From Vulcanimicrobiota bacterium (GTDB lineage Bacteria > Vulcanimicrobiota > Vulcanimicrobiia > Vulcanimicrobiales > Vulcanimicrobiaceae), in the NCBI GenBank assembly GCA_003155175.1, contig PMFP01000023.1, positions 1 through 8,173 on the forward strand: DNA of 8,173 bases. The letters run 5' to 3'. Positions 1-6,098 of this stretch are shown one piece after another. The position numbers and the translations under genes were made by a program. The notes under the pieces were generated by a model. That model saw only the letters and a list, made by a program, of their open reading frames with translations, did no database searches and had not been told where the DNA came from. The stretch's first letter is position 1, and the number at the start of each line of letters is the position of its first letter.

Positions 1-129
1 CTGGCTGAGGTAGGGGTTGGAGATCTTGGCCACCTCGGCCAGCTGCCGCATGGATAGGTTCGCGAGCTCGCGCTGAGCCCGGATGAACTCCCCGAGGCTC
101 CCCCACCCGGTCGTGTCCTTTTCGCTCAC
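1..129 (-). CDS. XRE-family helix-turn-helix regulator, N-terminal 43 residues (cut by window edge)
   Basis: The minus strand reads from a GTG codon at 127-129 to the left edge without a stop, giving 43 residues. After about 12 lead residues it contains LGEFIRAQREL, then LSMRQLAEVAKISNPYLSQ. This is the start of an XRE/Cro-type helix-turn-helix: helix 1, the turn, and the recognition helix with the typical N-P-Y-L-S-Q ending. Such proteins bind operator DNA. The GTG overlaps the phaC stop by four bases (GTGA), and a strong Shine-Dalgarno GGAGG lies 7 bases upstream inside phaC, so start choice is well supported and translation is probably coupled to phaC. By position it is likely a regulator of the PHA genes or of granule proteins, as similar small regulators sit beside phaC or phasin genes elsewhere. 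That role is inference, since the rest of the protein, including any ligand or granule-binding part, is outside the window. Confidence 0.85.
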   Translation of the reverse strand, partial: MSEKDTTGWGSLGEFIRAQRELANLSMRQLAEVAKISNPYLSQ

Positions 130-1865
130 TTGGAAGCCTCCACTTTGAGTGCGAACGGGGCTGGGCTCTCGTTGCGGACGTAGCCGCCCGGCGCGGGCTC
201 TCCGGCCGGCAGTTTGTACGGCGGCACCATCTCGCCCCCGTGCAAGATCGCCCACTTAGCCCAGTCGTGCCACCAGCTCCCCTCGACCCGCGACGCCGTC
301 GCCAGCCACTGGTCGGCGCTCTCGCCGTGCACCGTACGCTCCTTGGTCCAGTGGAACGACTTGGCGCTGCCCGGCGGATTGACCATGCCGGCGATGTGCC
401 CCGAATTGGTCAGCGTGTACGTTACGTCGTCGCCGCCGACCAGCTGCGTCGTCAGATACGTCCCGCGCCACGGCGTGATGTGATCCGCCTCCGCGCCGAG
501 CACGTACAGCGGCGTCTTCACCTTGCCCAGGTCGATCGGCGTGTCGTCGATCACGAACGCATTCGGTTTGGCGATCGAATTGTGCAGATAGCACGAACGC
601 AAATACTGCGAATGCATCGCGACCGGCATGCGCGTCGAGTCGCCGTTCCACGCCAGAATGTCGAACGCCGGCGGCTGCTTGCCTTTGAACCAGTTGTTGA
701 CGACGTAGCTCCAGATCAAGTCGTTGCCGCGCATCCAGTCGAACGTCTTGGCCATCTCCGTGGACTCCAGATACCCGCGCTTGGCCATCCGCGTCTCCAG
801 CCGCGAGATCGTGGACTCGTCGGTAAACAGCCCCAGATCCCCCGGCAGCGAAAAATCCACCAGCGTGTTGGTCGTCGTCGTCGACGCGATGCGATCCGAC
901 TGACCGTGCGCCGCAAGATACGCAAGCCCGATCAGCGCCATCGTGCCGCCCAAACAGAGCGCCGCGACGTTGACCTGCGGCGCGCCGGTCACGTCCTGCA
1001 CCGCGTCGAGCGCCGCCAAAAACCCGCGCCGCAAATAATCGTCCATCGTCAAGCCGGACATGTCGGCGTCGGGATTGCGATAGCTGATCATGAACGTCTG
1101 ATGCCCGTGCCGCACCGCCCATTCGACGAACGAGCGCCCCGGCGCGAGGTCCATGATGTAGTACTTGTTGATCCACGGCGGGCTGCACAGGAGCGGAATC
1201 TTGTGCACGTCGGGCGTTTGCGGCTCGTACGCGATCAGTTCGATCAGATCGTTGCGCATGATCACGCGCCCCGGCGTGCACGCGACGTTCTCGCCCAGCA
1301 CGAAGCCCGAGCTGTCCACCTGGCGCGGATATCCGCCGTTGTTCTTCACGTCGTCGAGAAAGTTTTGCATCCCGCGCGTGAGGCTCGCGCCGCCCGTTTC
1401 GGCGGCCTCTTTCACGACGCCGGGATTGAGCCACGGCACGTTGCTGGGCGACATCGCGTCGGTCATCAGCTGCATCGCAAAGCGCGCCTTCTTGCGCGTC
1501 GCCTCCGGCAGCCGCGACGAATCCACCAAACTCAACGCCGCCTGCGTGCGCACGCGAAAATCTTCAACGATCCCCGCCAGCATCGGATTGGCCGACCACG
1601 CCGGATCGGCAAAGCGCTTGTCGCCGGCCGCAGGCGCCACGACCGGATCGGGATTCTCGCCGCTCAGGCGCCGCAGCATGTTCATGCCGACCATCTGCTC
1701 GGACATCATGAAGCCCGTCATCCACGTGCTCATGCGCATCGGGTCCATCATCGCGTCGGCCATCACCGCGCGCAGCGCGTCGCCCAGCGAGGCCGGGTCC
1801 ACGCCGGTCACGTCGATGCCGTAGGCGAGTTCGTCGGGCGAGATCGTCTCGCTCACATGTACCAT
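126..1865 (-). CDS. phaC: Poly(3-hydroxyalkanoate) synthase, class I-like PhaC
   Basis: The product (579 aa) polymerises (R)-3-hydroxyacyl-CoA, chiefly 3-hydroxybutyryl-CoA, into PHA at the granule surface, releasing CoA. Length fits class I single-subunit synthases (about 560-600 aa). Residues 228-240 (SPPWINKYYIMDL) and 261-266 (SYRNPD) are family hallmarks. The alpha/beta-hydrolase triad is visible: nucleophile Cys304 in ALCLGG, Asp461 in GAEADH, and His490 in SGHIAG. Their spacing matches C. necator PhaC (319/480/508, from memory). The lipase-like box usually has Gly two residues before Cys; here it is Ala302. The C-terminal WWHDWAKW block (530-537) is also typical. The ATG at 1863-1865 overlaps the upstream reductase gene by 13 bases. 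A GTG at 1854-1856 (residue 4) would give a 4-base overlap and sits better behind the GGCGGATGG purine stretch, so the true start may be three codons later. It is the downstream partner of the two reductase genes, which supply its substrate. Confidence 0.95.
   Translation of the reverse strand: MVHVSETISPDELAYGIDVTGVDPASLGDALRAVMADAMMDPMRMSTWMTGFMMSEQMVGMNMLRRLSGENPDPVVAPAAGDKRFADPAWSANPMLAGIVEDFRVRTQAALSLVDSSRLPEATRKKARFAMQLMTDAMSPSNVPWLNPGVVKEAAETGGASLTRGMQNFLDDVKNNGGYPRQVDSSGFVLGENVACTPGRVIMRNDLIELIAYEPQTPDVHKIPLLCSPPWINKYYIMDLAPGRSFVEWAVRHGHQTFMISYRNPDADMSGLTMDDYLRRGFLAALDAVQDVTGAPQVNVAALCLGGTMALIGLAYLAAHGQSDRIASTTTTNTLVDFSLPGDLGLFTDESTISRLETRMAKRGYLESTEMAKTFDWMRGNDLIWSYVVNNWFKGKQPPAFDILAWNGDSTRMPVAMHSQYLRSCYLHNSIAKPNAFVIDDTPIDLGKVKTPLYVLGAEADHITPWRGTYLTTQLVGGDDVTYTLTNSGHIAGMVNPPGSAKSFHWTKERTVHGESADQWLATASRVEGSWWHDWAKWAILHGGEMVPPYKLPAGEPAPGGYVRNESPAPFALKVEASK
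137..141 (-). promoter_or_regulatory. Shine-Dalgarno of the XRE regulator gene
   Basis: On the minus strand GGAGG lies 7 bases before the GTG at 127-129, within the last codons of phaC. It is one of the strongest ribosome-binding sites in the window and decides the regulator's non-ATG start. Confidence 0.75.
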
Positions 1866-2608
1866 CCGCCGTTGACGTTGTAGACCGCGCCGGTAATGTA
1901 CGCCGCGTCGTCGTCCACCAAGAACCGCACCACCCGCGCAACCTCCTCGGGCCGTCCTAAACGTCCCCCGGGCGTCTTCGCGACGGCCGCCTCAATCGCC
2001 GCCATCGGCATCGCCTGCACCATCTCGGTCGCGATGAAGCCGGGCGCCACCGCGTTGACCGTGATCCCGCGACTGGCCGTCTCCAGCGCCACCGACTTCG
2101 TGAGCCCCAGCAGGCCGGCCTTAGCCGCCGCGTAGTTGGACTGCCCGAAGTTGCCGGTCTCGCCCACCACCGAACTGATGTTGACGATCCGCCCGTACTG
2201 GCGCTCGAGCATGTGCTCGATGACGGCTTTGGTCATAAAAAAAGGCCCCGACAGATTGACCTGTAGGACCGATTGCCATTCCTCGATCGTCATCTTCCGA
2301 ATCGTGTGGTCGGCGGTGATGCCGGCGTTGTTGACTAGAAAGTCGATGCGCCCGTGCTGCTCGATGACCGTGCGAACCGCCTCCAGACATCGCTCGTACT
2401 CGCCGACGTTGCCCTCGACGAAGTGGACCCGGGAACCGCTGCCGTTGAGCCCGGCCCGCACCTTCTCGGTGCGCTCCCGGTCGGCGGGGAGACCTAAGAT
2501 GACGACGGTCGCGCCGTCGTCGACGAGCATTTTGGTGATGGCCGCGCCGATGCCGCGCGCGCCGCCGGTGACGATTCCGACGCGATCCTTGAGCGAATTA
2601 CTATTCAT
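1853..2608 (-). CDS. phaB: Acetoacetyl-CoA reductase-type SDR (PhaB/FabG family), copy adjacent to phaC
   Basis: This 251-aa classical short-chain dehydrogenase probably reduces acetoacetyl-CoA to (R)-3-hydroxybutyryl-CoA with NAD(P)H, the monomer step before PhaC. Visible motifs are the Rossmann glycine motif TGGARGIG (14-21), NNAG (93-96), and the catalytic tetrad Asn118, Ser146, Tyr159 and Lys163 (YAAAK). GFIATEMV (190-197) is typical of PhaB and close FabG relatives. The C terminus ends NGGWYM, closer to FabG than the upstream copy. The two cannot be separated by motif alone; the overlap with phaC argues for PhaB, while a 3-oxoacyl-ACP reductase remains possible. It is a tandem paralogue of the gene at 2664-3416: nearly colinear, very similar from NNAG to the end, and different at residues 35-85, where cofactor phosphate is recognised. 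The ATG is preceded by a perfect 18-bp dyad (2610-2627) and no well-spaced linear Shine-Dalgarno. Confidence 0.88.
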   Translation of the reverse strand: MNSNSLKDRVGIVTGGARGIGAAITKMLVDDGATVVILGLPADRERTEKVRAGLNGSGSRVHFVEGNVGEYERCLEAVRTVIEQHGRIDFLVNNAGITADHTIRKMTIEEWQSVLQVNLSGPFFMTKAVIEHMLERQYGRIVNISSVVGETGNFGQSNYAAAKAGLLGLTKSVALETASRGITVNAVAPGFIATEMVQAMPMAAIEAAVAKTPGGRLGRPEEVARVVRFLVDDDAAYITGAVYNVNGGWYM

Positions 2609-2609
2609 G

Positions 2610-2627
2610 CGCTAGGTTTACCTAGCG
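2610..2627. promoter_or_regulatory. 18-bp perfect dyad directly upstream of the second phaB-like gene
   Basis: The sequence CGCTAGGT-TT-ACCTAGCG is a perfect inverted repeat with 8-bp arms, ending one base before the ATG at 2606-2608. As RNA it can fold as a 7-bp stem with a UAAA tetraloop. As DNA it resembles an operator for a dimeric regulator. If the hairpin forms, it would bring the purine-rich GGAG about 7 bases from the ATG, which otherwise lacks a well-placed ribosome-binding site. Which role is real cannot be told from one sequence. The rest of the 55-bp gap (2609-2663) is GC-rich with no clear promoter or U-tract. Confidence 0.55.
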
Positions 2628-2663
2628 AATCCGCTCCAGTCCTGCACCCCCGCCCGGGGCGCG

Positions 2664-3416
2664 CTACATGTCCAGGCCGCCGTTGATGTCGTAGACCGCG
2701 CCCGTGATGTACGACGAATCGTCGTCGAGCAGAAACTTGACCACCCGCGCGACCTCCTCGGGCTGCCCGAGGCGCCGCTGCGGAATCCGCGCGATCACCT
2801 TGTCGAGCGCCTCTTTCGGAACCGCTTGCACCATCTCGGTCGCGATAAAGCCCGGCGCGACGCAATTGACGGTGATCCCGCGCTGCGCCATCTCCAGCGC
2901 GAGGCTCTTGGTCAGCCCGAAAAGCCCGGCCTTCGAGGCCGCGTAATTGGCCTGCCCGACGTTGCCGGTCTCGCCGATCACCGAACTGATGTTGACGATC
3001 CGCCCCGACCCGCGCTCGATCATGTGCTCGAGCACCGCCTTGGTCATGTTGAACGCGCCCGAGAGATTGACGTTCACGACCGCCTGCCAATCCTCGTAGG
3101 ACATCCGCCGGACCGTTTTGTCCAGCGTAATGCCTGCGTTGTTTACCAAATAGTCCACGCGCCCGAATTCCTCGAGCACCTCGTGCACGACGCGTTCGCA
3201 GTCGCCCGGCGAGTCAACGCGGCCCTGATGGACCGACACGGTCGCGCCTTCTTTTTCAAGCTTCTCCTTGAATTTCGCGGCGCTCTCGGTGCCTTTGCTG
3301 TATCCCGCCGCGACCTTCACGCCGGCCAGCGCCAGCATCTCCGCGATCGCGGCGCCGATGCCGCGGGTGCCGCCGGTCACGAGGGCCACCCGGTCTTTGA
3401 ATCCTTGTTCCGTCAT
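2664..3416 (-). CDS. phaB: Acetoacetyl-CoA reductase-type SDR (PhaB/FabG family), copy adjacent to pstB
   Basis: This 250-aa short-chain dehydrogenase is expected to reduce acetoacetyl-CoA to (R)-3-hydroxybutyryl-CoA for PHA synthesis. Motifs are TGGTRGIG (14-21), NNAG (92-95) and the catalytic residues Asn117, Ser145, Tyr158 and Lys162 (YAASK), followed by GFIATEMV (189-196). It ends NGGLDM, close to the NGGLHMG end of C. necator PhaB, so of the two copies it is the more PhaB-like at the C terminus. The loop after strand 2 reads GYSKGTES, unlike the LGLPADRE of its neighbour, hinting at a difference in NADH/NADPH preference. Start choice is uncertain. ATG 3414-3416 gives the usual SDR length but has no Shine-Dalgarno. 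ATG 3450-3452 lies two bases after the pstB stop and would add 12 residues (MSAPARARTPRS). The reading frame stays open further into pstB, but that part is a shadow. It occupies the position after pstB where phoU is commonly found. Confidence 0.88.
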   Translation of the reverse strand: MTEQGFKDRVALVTGGTRGIGAAIAEMLALAGVKVAAGYSKGTESAAKFKEKLEKEGATVSVHQGRVDSPGDCERVVHEVLEEFGRVDYLVNNAGITLDKTVRRMSYEDWQAVVNVNLSGAFNMTKAVLEHMIERGSGRIVNISSVIGETGNVGQANYAASKAGLFGLTKSLALEMAQRGITVNCVAPGFIATEMVQAVPKEALDKVIARIPQRRLGQPEEVARVVKFLLDDDSSYITGAVYDINGGLDM

Positions 3417-3454
3417 GCTGCGGGGGGTTCGCGCACGCGCCGGAGCGCTCATGC

Positions 3455-4246
3455 CTAGCCGAAACGGCCGGTGATGTAATCTTCCGTGCGCGGATCGGTC
3501 GGCTTGGTAAACATCTGCCGCGTCTCGCTCATCTCGATCAAATGACCGATGCCGTCTTCGCCGCTGAGCATGAACGCGCTGTAATTCGACACGCGCGCGG
3601 CTTGCTGCATGTTGTGCGTGACGACGACGATCGTGTATTCCTTGGCGAGCGATTCCATCAGATCTTCGACGCTCGCCGTCGAGATCGGATCGAGCGACGA
3701 CGTCGGCTCGTCCATCAGCAGCACTTCCGGCTCGACCGCGAGCGCGCGCGCGATGCACAGCCGCTGCTGCTGCCCGCCCGACAGCGACGTGCCCGGCTGA
3801 TTGAGCTTGTCTTTGACTTCGTCCCAGAGCGCCGCACCACGCAGCGCCTTCTCGACGATTTGAGCGCGCGCCGAATTCGGAACGTCCGACAAAAGGCCCG
3901 CCGTCACGTTACCCGCGATGGACATCGTCGGAAACGGATTCGCGCGCTGGAACACCATGCCGACGCGCCGCCGCAGTTCGATCGCGCTGATGCCCGAATC
4001 GTACACGTCCTCGCCGTCGAGCGAGACTTTGCCTTCGACCCGCGCCTTCGGTAGAATCTCGTGAATCCGGTTCAGACAGCGAAGCAGCGTCGTCTTTCCG
4101 CAGCCCGACGGCCCCATCAGCGCCGTCACCGCGTGCGGAGCGAAATCCATCGTCACGCCGCCTATCGCTTGGCGGCTCCCGTAAAACGCGGCGAGATCGT
4201 CGACCCGGAACGAAGTCGCCTTGCGCGACGGCGCTGACGTCGTCAT
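3455..4246 (-). CDS. pstB: Phosphate ABC transporter ATP-binding protein PstB
   Basis: This 263-aa cytoplasmic ATPase powers phosphate import through PstC-PstA. The ABC motifs appear in order: Walker A GPSGCGKT (45-52), Q-loop Gln100 followed by the PstB-type ANPFPTMS, signature LSGGQQQR (155-162), Walker B VLLMDEP (175-181), D-loop SSLD (183-186), and switch His211 in VVTHN. The C terminus TEDYITGRFG is typical of PstB (TEDYITGRFG/YG). The ATG overlaps the pstA stop by four bases (ATGA), so translation is probably coupled. The reading frame remains open far upstream through pstA, but family length and the overlap fix the start here. The next gene is a PHA-pathway reductase, not phoU. All motifs are intact, so the ATPase should be functional. 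Confidence 0.96.
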   Translation of the reverse strand: MTTSAPSRKATSFRVDDLAAFYGSRQAIGGVTMDFAPHAVTALMGPSGCGKTTLLRCLNRIHEILPKARVEGKVSLDGEDVYDSGISAIELRRRVGMVFQRANPFPTMSIAGNVTAGLLSDVPNSARAQIVEKALRGAALWDEVKDKLNQPGTSLSGGQQQRLCIARALAVEPEVLLMDEPTSSLDPISTASVEDLMESLAKEYTIVVVTHNMQQAARVSNYSAFMLSGEDGIGHLIEMSETRQMFTKPTDPRTEDYITGRFG

Positions 4247-5106
4247 TGGCGGTTCTTCGGCGCGGCGAACACGAACCGCGCGGTAATGTTGAGCACGAGC
4301 ACCGCCAAGATCAGAATCATCGCGCCGCCCCACGCTTGCCGGTGCCAGTCCTCGTAGGGCGAGATCGCGTAGTTGAAGATCTGCAGCGGCAGCTGCGCCA
4401 TCGGCTGCGTCGGATTGACCGTCCAAAACGGACTGCCGAACGCGGTGAAGAGCAGCGGCGCCGTCTCGCCCGCGACGCGCGCGATGCTCAGCAGCAGCCC
4501 GGTGATGATGGCCGGCCGCGCCGCCGGAACGATGACCTGCATGGTCGAGCGATACACCGACATGCCCAGCGCCAGCGCGCCCTCGCGAATCGTCTGCGGA
4601 ACGCTGCGCACCGCCTCTTCCGACGTGCGAATGATCAGCGGAAGCATCAGCACTGCGAACGCCACCGACGCCGACACGCCCGAAAAATGTTTGAACGGCG
4701 CCACGAGCAGCGTGTAGGCGAACAGACCGATCGCGATGCTCGGGATCCCCGAGAGCACGTCGGAAAGAAAGCGCACCGACTCGGCCACCATGCCGCGGCC
4801 GAACAGCGCGAGGAAAATCCCGGTCAGCACGCCCAGCGGCGTCGCGATCAGCGTCGCGAGCGCAACCGTGATGAGGCTGCCGACGATGCCGTTGGCGACG
4901 CCGCCGCCCGTCTCGCCGACCGGCTTGGGCAACTGCGTGAGGAACGCCGGATTCACGGCCCGCGCGCCCTGGTAGATGACGTAGCCCAGCACCGCCAGCA
5001 GCGCCAGCGCCGCGAGCGACGCGCACAGCCCGGTCAAGAACACGCCGATCGCGCTGCGCGTCTTGCGTCCGCCGCGGTTCTTGTCCCAGACGTCCTTATT
5101 TATCAC
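4243..5106 (-). CDS. pstA: Phosphate ABC transporter permease PstA
   Basis: This 287-aa inner-membrane permease pairs with PstC to form the phosphate channel. It has a short charged N-terminal tail, a first membrane helix at about 18-46, and further hydrophobic segments near 71-102, 113-137, 145-160, 196-217 and 258-281, fitting the six-helix MetI-like fold. The EAA loop that docks with PstB is at about 163-181 (EEAVRSVPQTIREGALALG). The IARVAGETAPLLFTAFG stretch (208-224) is characteristic of PstA. It starts with GTG at 5104-5106, inside the last codons of pstC (11-bp overlap), and no better in-frame start exists nearby. It overlaps pstB by four bases. The order S-C-A-B is the standard one. 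Confidence 0.95.
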   Translation of the reverse strand: MINKDVWDKNRGGRKTRSAIGVFLTGLCASLAALALLAVLGYVIYQGARAVNPAFLTQLPKPVGETGGGVANGIVGSLITVALATLIATPLGVLTGIFLALFGRGMVAESVRFLSDVLSGIPSIAIGLFAYTLLVAPFKHFSGVSASVAFAVLMLPLIIRTSEEAVRSVPQTIREGALALGMSVYRSTMQVIVPAARPAIITGLLLSIARVAGETAPLLFTAFGSPFWTVNPTQPMAQLPLQIFNYAISPYEDWHRQAWGGAMILILAVLVLNITARFVFAAPKNRQ

Positions 5107-6034
5107 GGAACACCGTCCACATCATGAGGCGCGCCATCGCGTTGATGAGGAAACTCACCACGAAGAGCAGCAGCCCCAGTTCGATCAGCGCCGACAGATA
5201 CAGATCCGACGTCGCCTCGGTGAACTCGTTGGCGATGACGCTGGCCAGCGTGTACGACGGCGCGAACAGCGACGCCGAAATCACCGGCCGGTTGCCGATG
5301 ACCATCGTCACCGCGATCGTCTCGCCGACCGCGCGGCCCAGCGCCAGAATCAGGGCGCCGAAGATGCCGGTGCGCGCCGCAGGCAGCACCACGCTGCGAA
5401 TCGTCTCCCACTTGGTCGCGCCCAGCGACATTCCGGCCTCGCGTTGATCCTCCGGAATCGCCGCGATCACGTCGCGGCTGATCGCGGTGACCGTCGGCAG
5501 AATCATGATCGCCAGAATGATGCCGGCCGTCAGCAGCCCGACGCCGTAAATCGGGCCCTGGAACAGCGGCAAGAACCCGAGCGTCTTTTGCAAGGCCGGC
5601 CCGATGTAGCTGCGGATCAGCGGCGCGAGCACGAACAGCCCCCACAGACCGTACACGACCGACGGCACCGCCGCGAGCAGTTCGATGGTGAAGCTGAGCG
5701 GCCTCGCCATCCAGCGCGGCGCGAAGTCCGCCAAGAACGTCGCTGCCAAGATCCCGACTAAACCGGCCAGCACGATCGCGATCAGCGAGCTCACGACGGT
5801 GCCGAAGATCAGCGGCAGCGCGCCGAACGTGTTGTTGACCGGATTCCATTCGCTCGTCCACAGAAACTTCAATCCGAAGGTCTGCAGCGACAGCCACGAG
5901 CCCTTCGTGAGCATGACGAAGAGCGCGGCCACGATAACCACGAAAAACGCGGCCGCGGCGTACACGCAAAAGAGAAAGAACGCATCCGATCGCCGCGCGC
6001 TGTCCGCGCGCCGGCGCATCACACTCTGGTCCAA
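5096..6034 (-). CDS. pstC: Phosphate ABC transporter permease PstC
   Basis: This 312-aa membrane protein is the second half of the phosphate channel. Hydrophobic segments lie near 18-43, 75-100, 113-138, 163-182, 222-242 and 283-305. PstC hallmarks include WTSEWNPVNNTFGALPLIFGT (59-79), AAVPSVVYGLWGLFVLAP (121-138) and ALGRAVGETIAVTMVIGN (231-248). The EAA loop is at about 186-205 (ending EAGMSLGATKWE). The likely start is TTG at 6032-6034, because GAGG lies five bases upstream; GTG 6020-6022 and ATG 6017-6019 (residues 5 and 6) are alternatives without a well-spaced ribosome-binding site. A weak TTG start after a GC hairpin would keep PstC levels well below PstS. It overlaps pstA by 11 bp. 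Confidence 0.95.
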   Translation of the reverse strand: MDQSVMRRRADSARRSDAFFLFCVYAAAAFFVVIVAALFVMLTKGSWLSLQTFGLKFLWTSEWNPVNNTFGALPLIFGTVVSSLIAIVLAGLVGILAATFLADFAPRWMARPLSFTIELLAAVPSVVYGLWGLFVLAPLIRSYIGPALQKTLGFLPLFQGPIYGVGLLTAGIILAIMILPTVTAISRDVIAAIPEDQREAGMSLGATKWETIRSVVLPAARTGIFGALILALGRAVGETIAVTMVIGNRPVISASLFAPSYTLASVIANEFTEATSDLYLSALIELGLLLFVVSFLINAMARLMMWTVFRDK

Positions 6035-6039
6035 CGCGA

Positions 6040-6043
6040 CCTC
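6040..6043 (-). promoter_or_regulatory. Shine-Dalgarno supporting the TTG start of pstC
   Basis: On the minus strand GAGG is followed by five bases and then TTG at 6032-6034. The spacing suits the TTG and is too long (17 bases or more) for the GTG and ATG four and five codons downstream. Confidence 0.55.
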
Positions 6044-6053
6044 AAGGAAAGTA

Positions 6054-6082
6054 CCGGGCCGGGAACCACGTCCCCGGCCCGG
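6054..6082 (-). terminator. Strong GC hairpin between pstS and pstC (attenuator or mRNA-stabilising stem)
   Basis: CCGGGCCGGG (6054-6063) and CCCGGCCCGG (6073-6082) are perfect 10-bp inverted arms around a 9-base loop. In the minus-strand transcript the stem is followed by TACTTTCCTT, a broken U-rich run, so it could act as a partial intrinsic terminator. It lies 16 bases after the pstS stop and just before the pstC ribosome-binding site. Such a stem would let pstS mRNA be more abundant than the downstream pst genes, as expected for a periplasmic binding protein needed in excess. Full termination is unlikely because pstCAB have no other visible promoter. Confidence 0.65.
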
Positions 6083-6098
6083 CGGAGGAGTGGGTGTT

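Noticed and set aside
240..1883. 547-codon open frame on the plus strand opposite phaC
   Set aside because: Its translation is dominated by Arg, His and Pro repeats with no family motif. It is the antisense shadow of a GC-rich gene whose opposite strand clearly encodes a complete PhaC.
2643..2662. Short CCCCG/CGGGG inverted repeat in the gap between the two phaB genes, as a terminator
   Set aside because: The arms are only 4-5 bp with almost no loop, and no U-run follows in the minus-strand transcript; it is probably chance in GC-rich sequence.
3417..3758. Long N-terminal extension of the first phaB frame into pstB
   Set aside because: The extra residues are Arg/Ala/Asp-rich and lie over well-conserved PstB sequence in another frame; the SDR fold starts only at about 3416.
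4247..5026. Upstream extension of the pstB frame across pstA
   Set aside because: No ABC-family sequence before 4246; composition is that of an out-of-frame GC-rich shadow, and pstA occupies the region.
4246..5127. 293-codon plus-strand frame opposite pstA
   Set aside because: Arg/His/Gln-rich low-complexity translation, antisense to an intact permease gene; no domain recognised.
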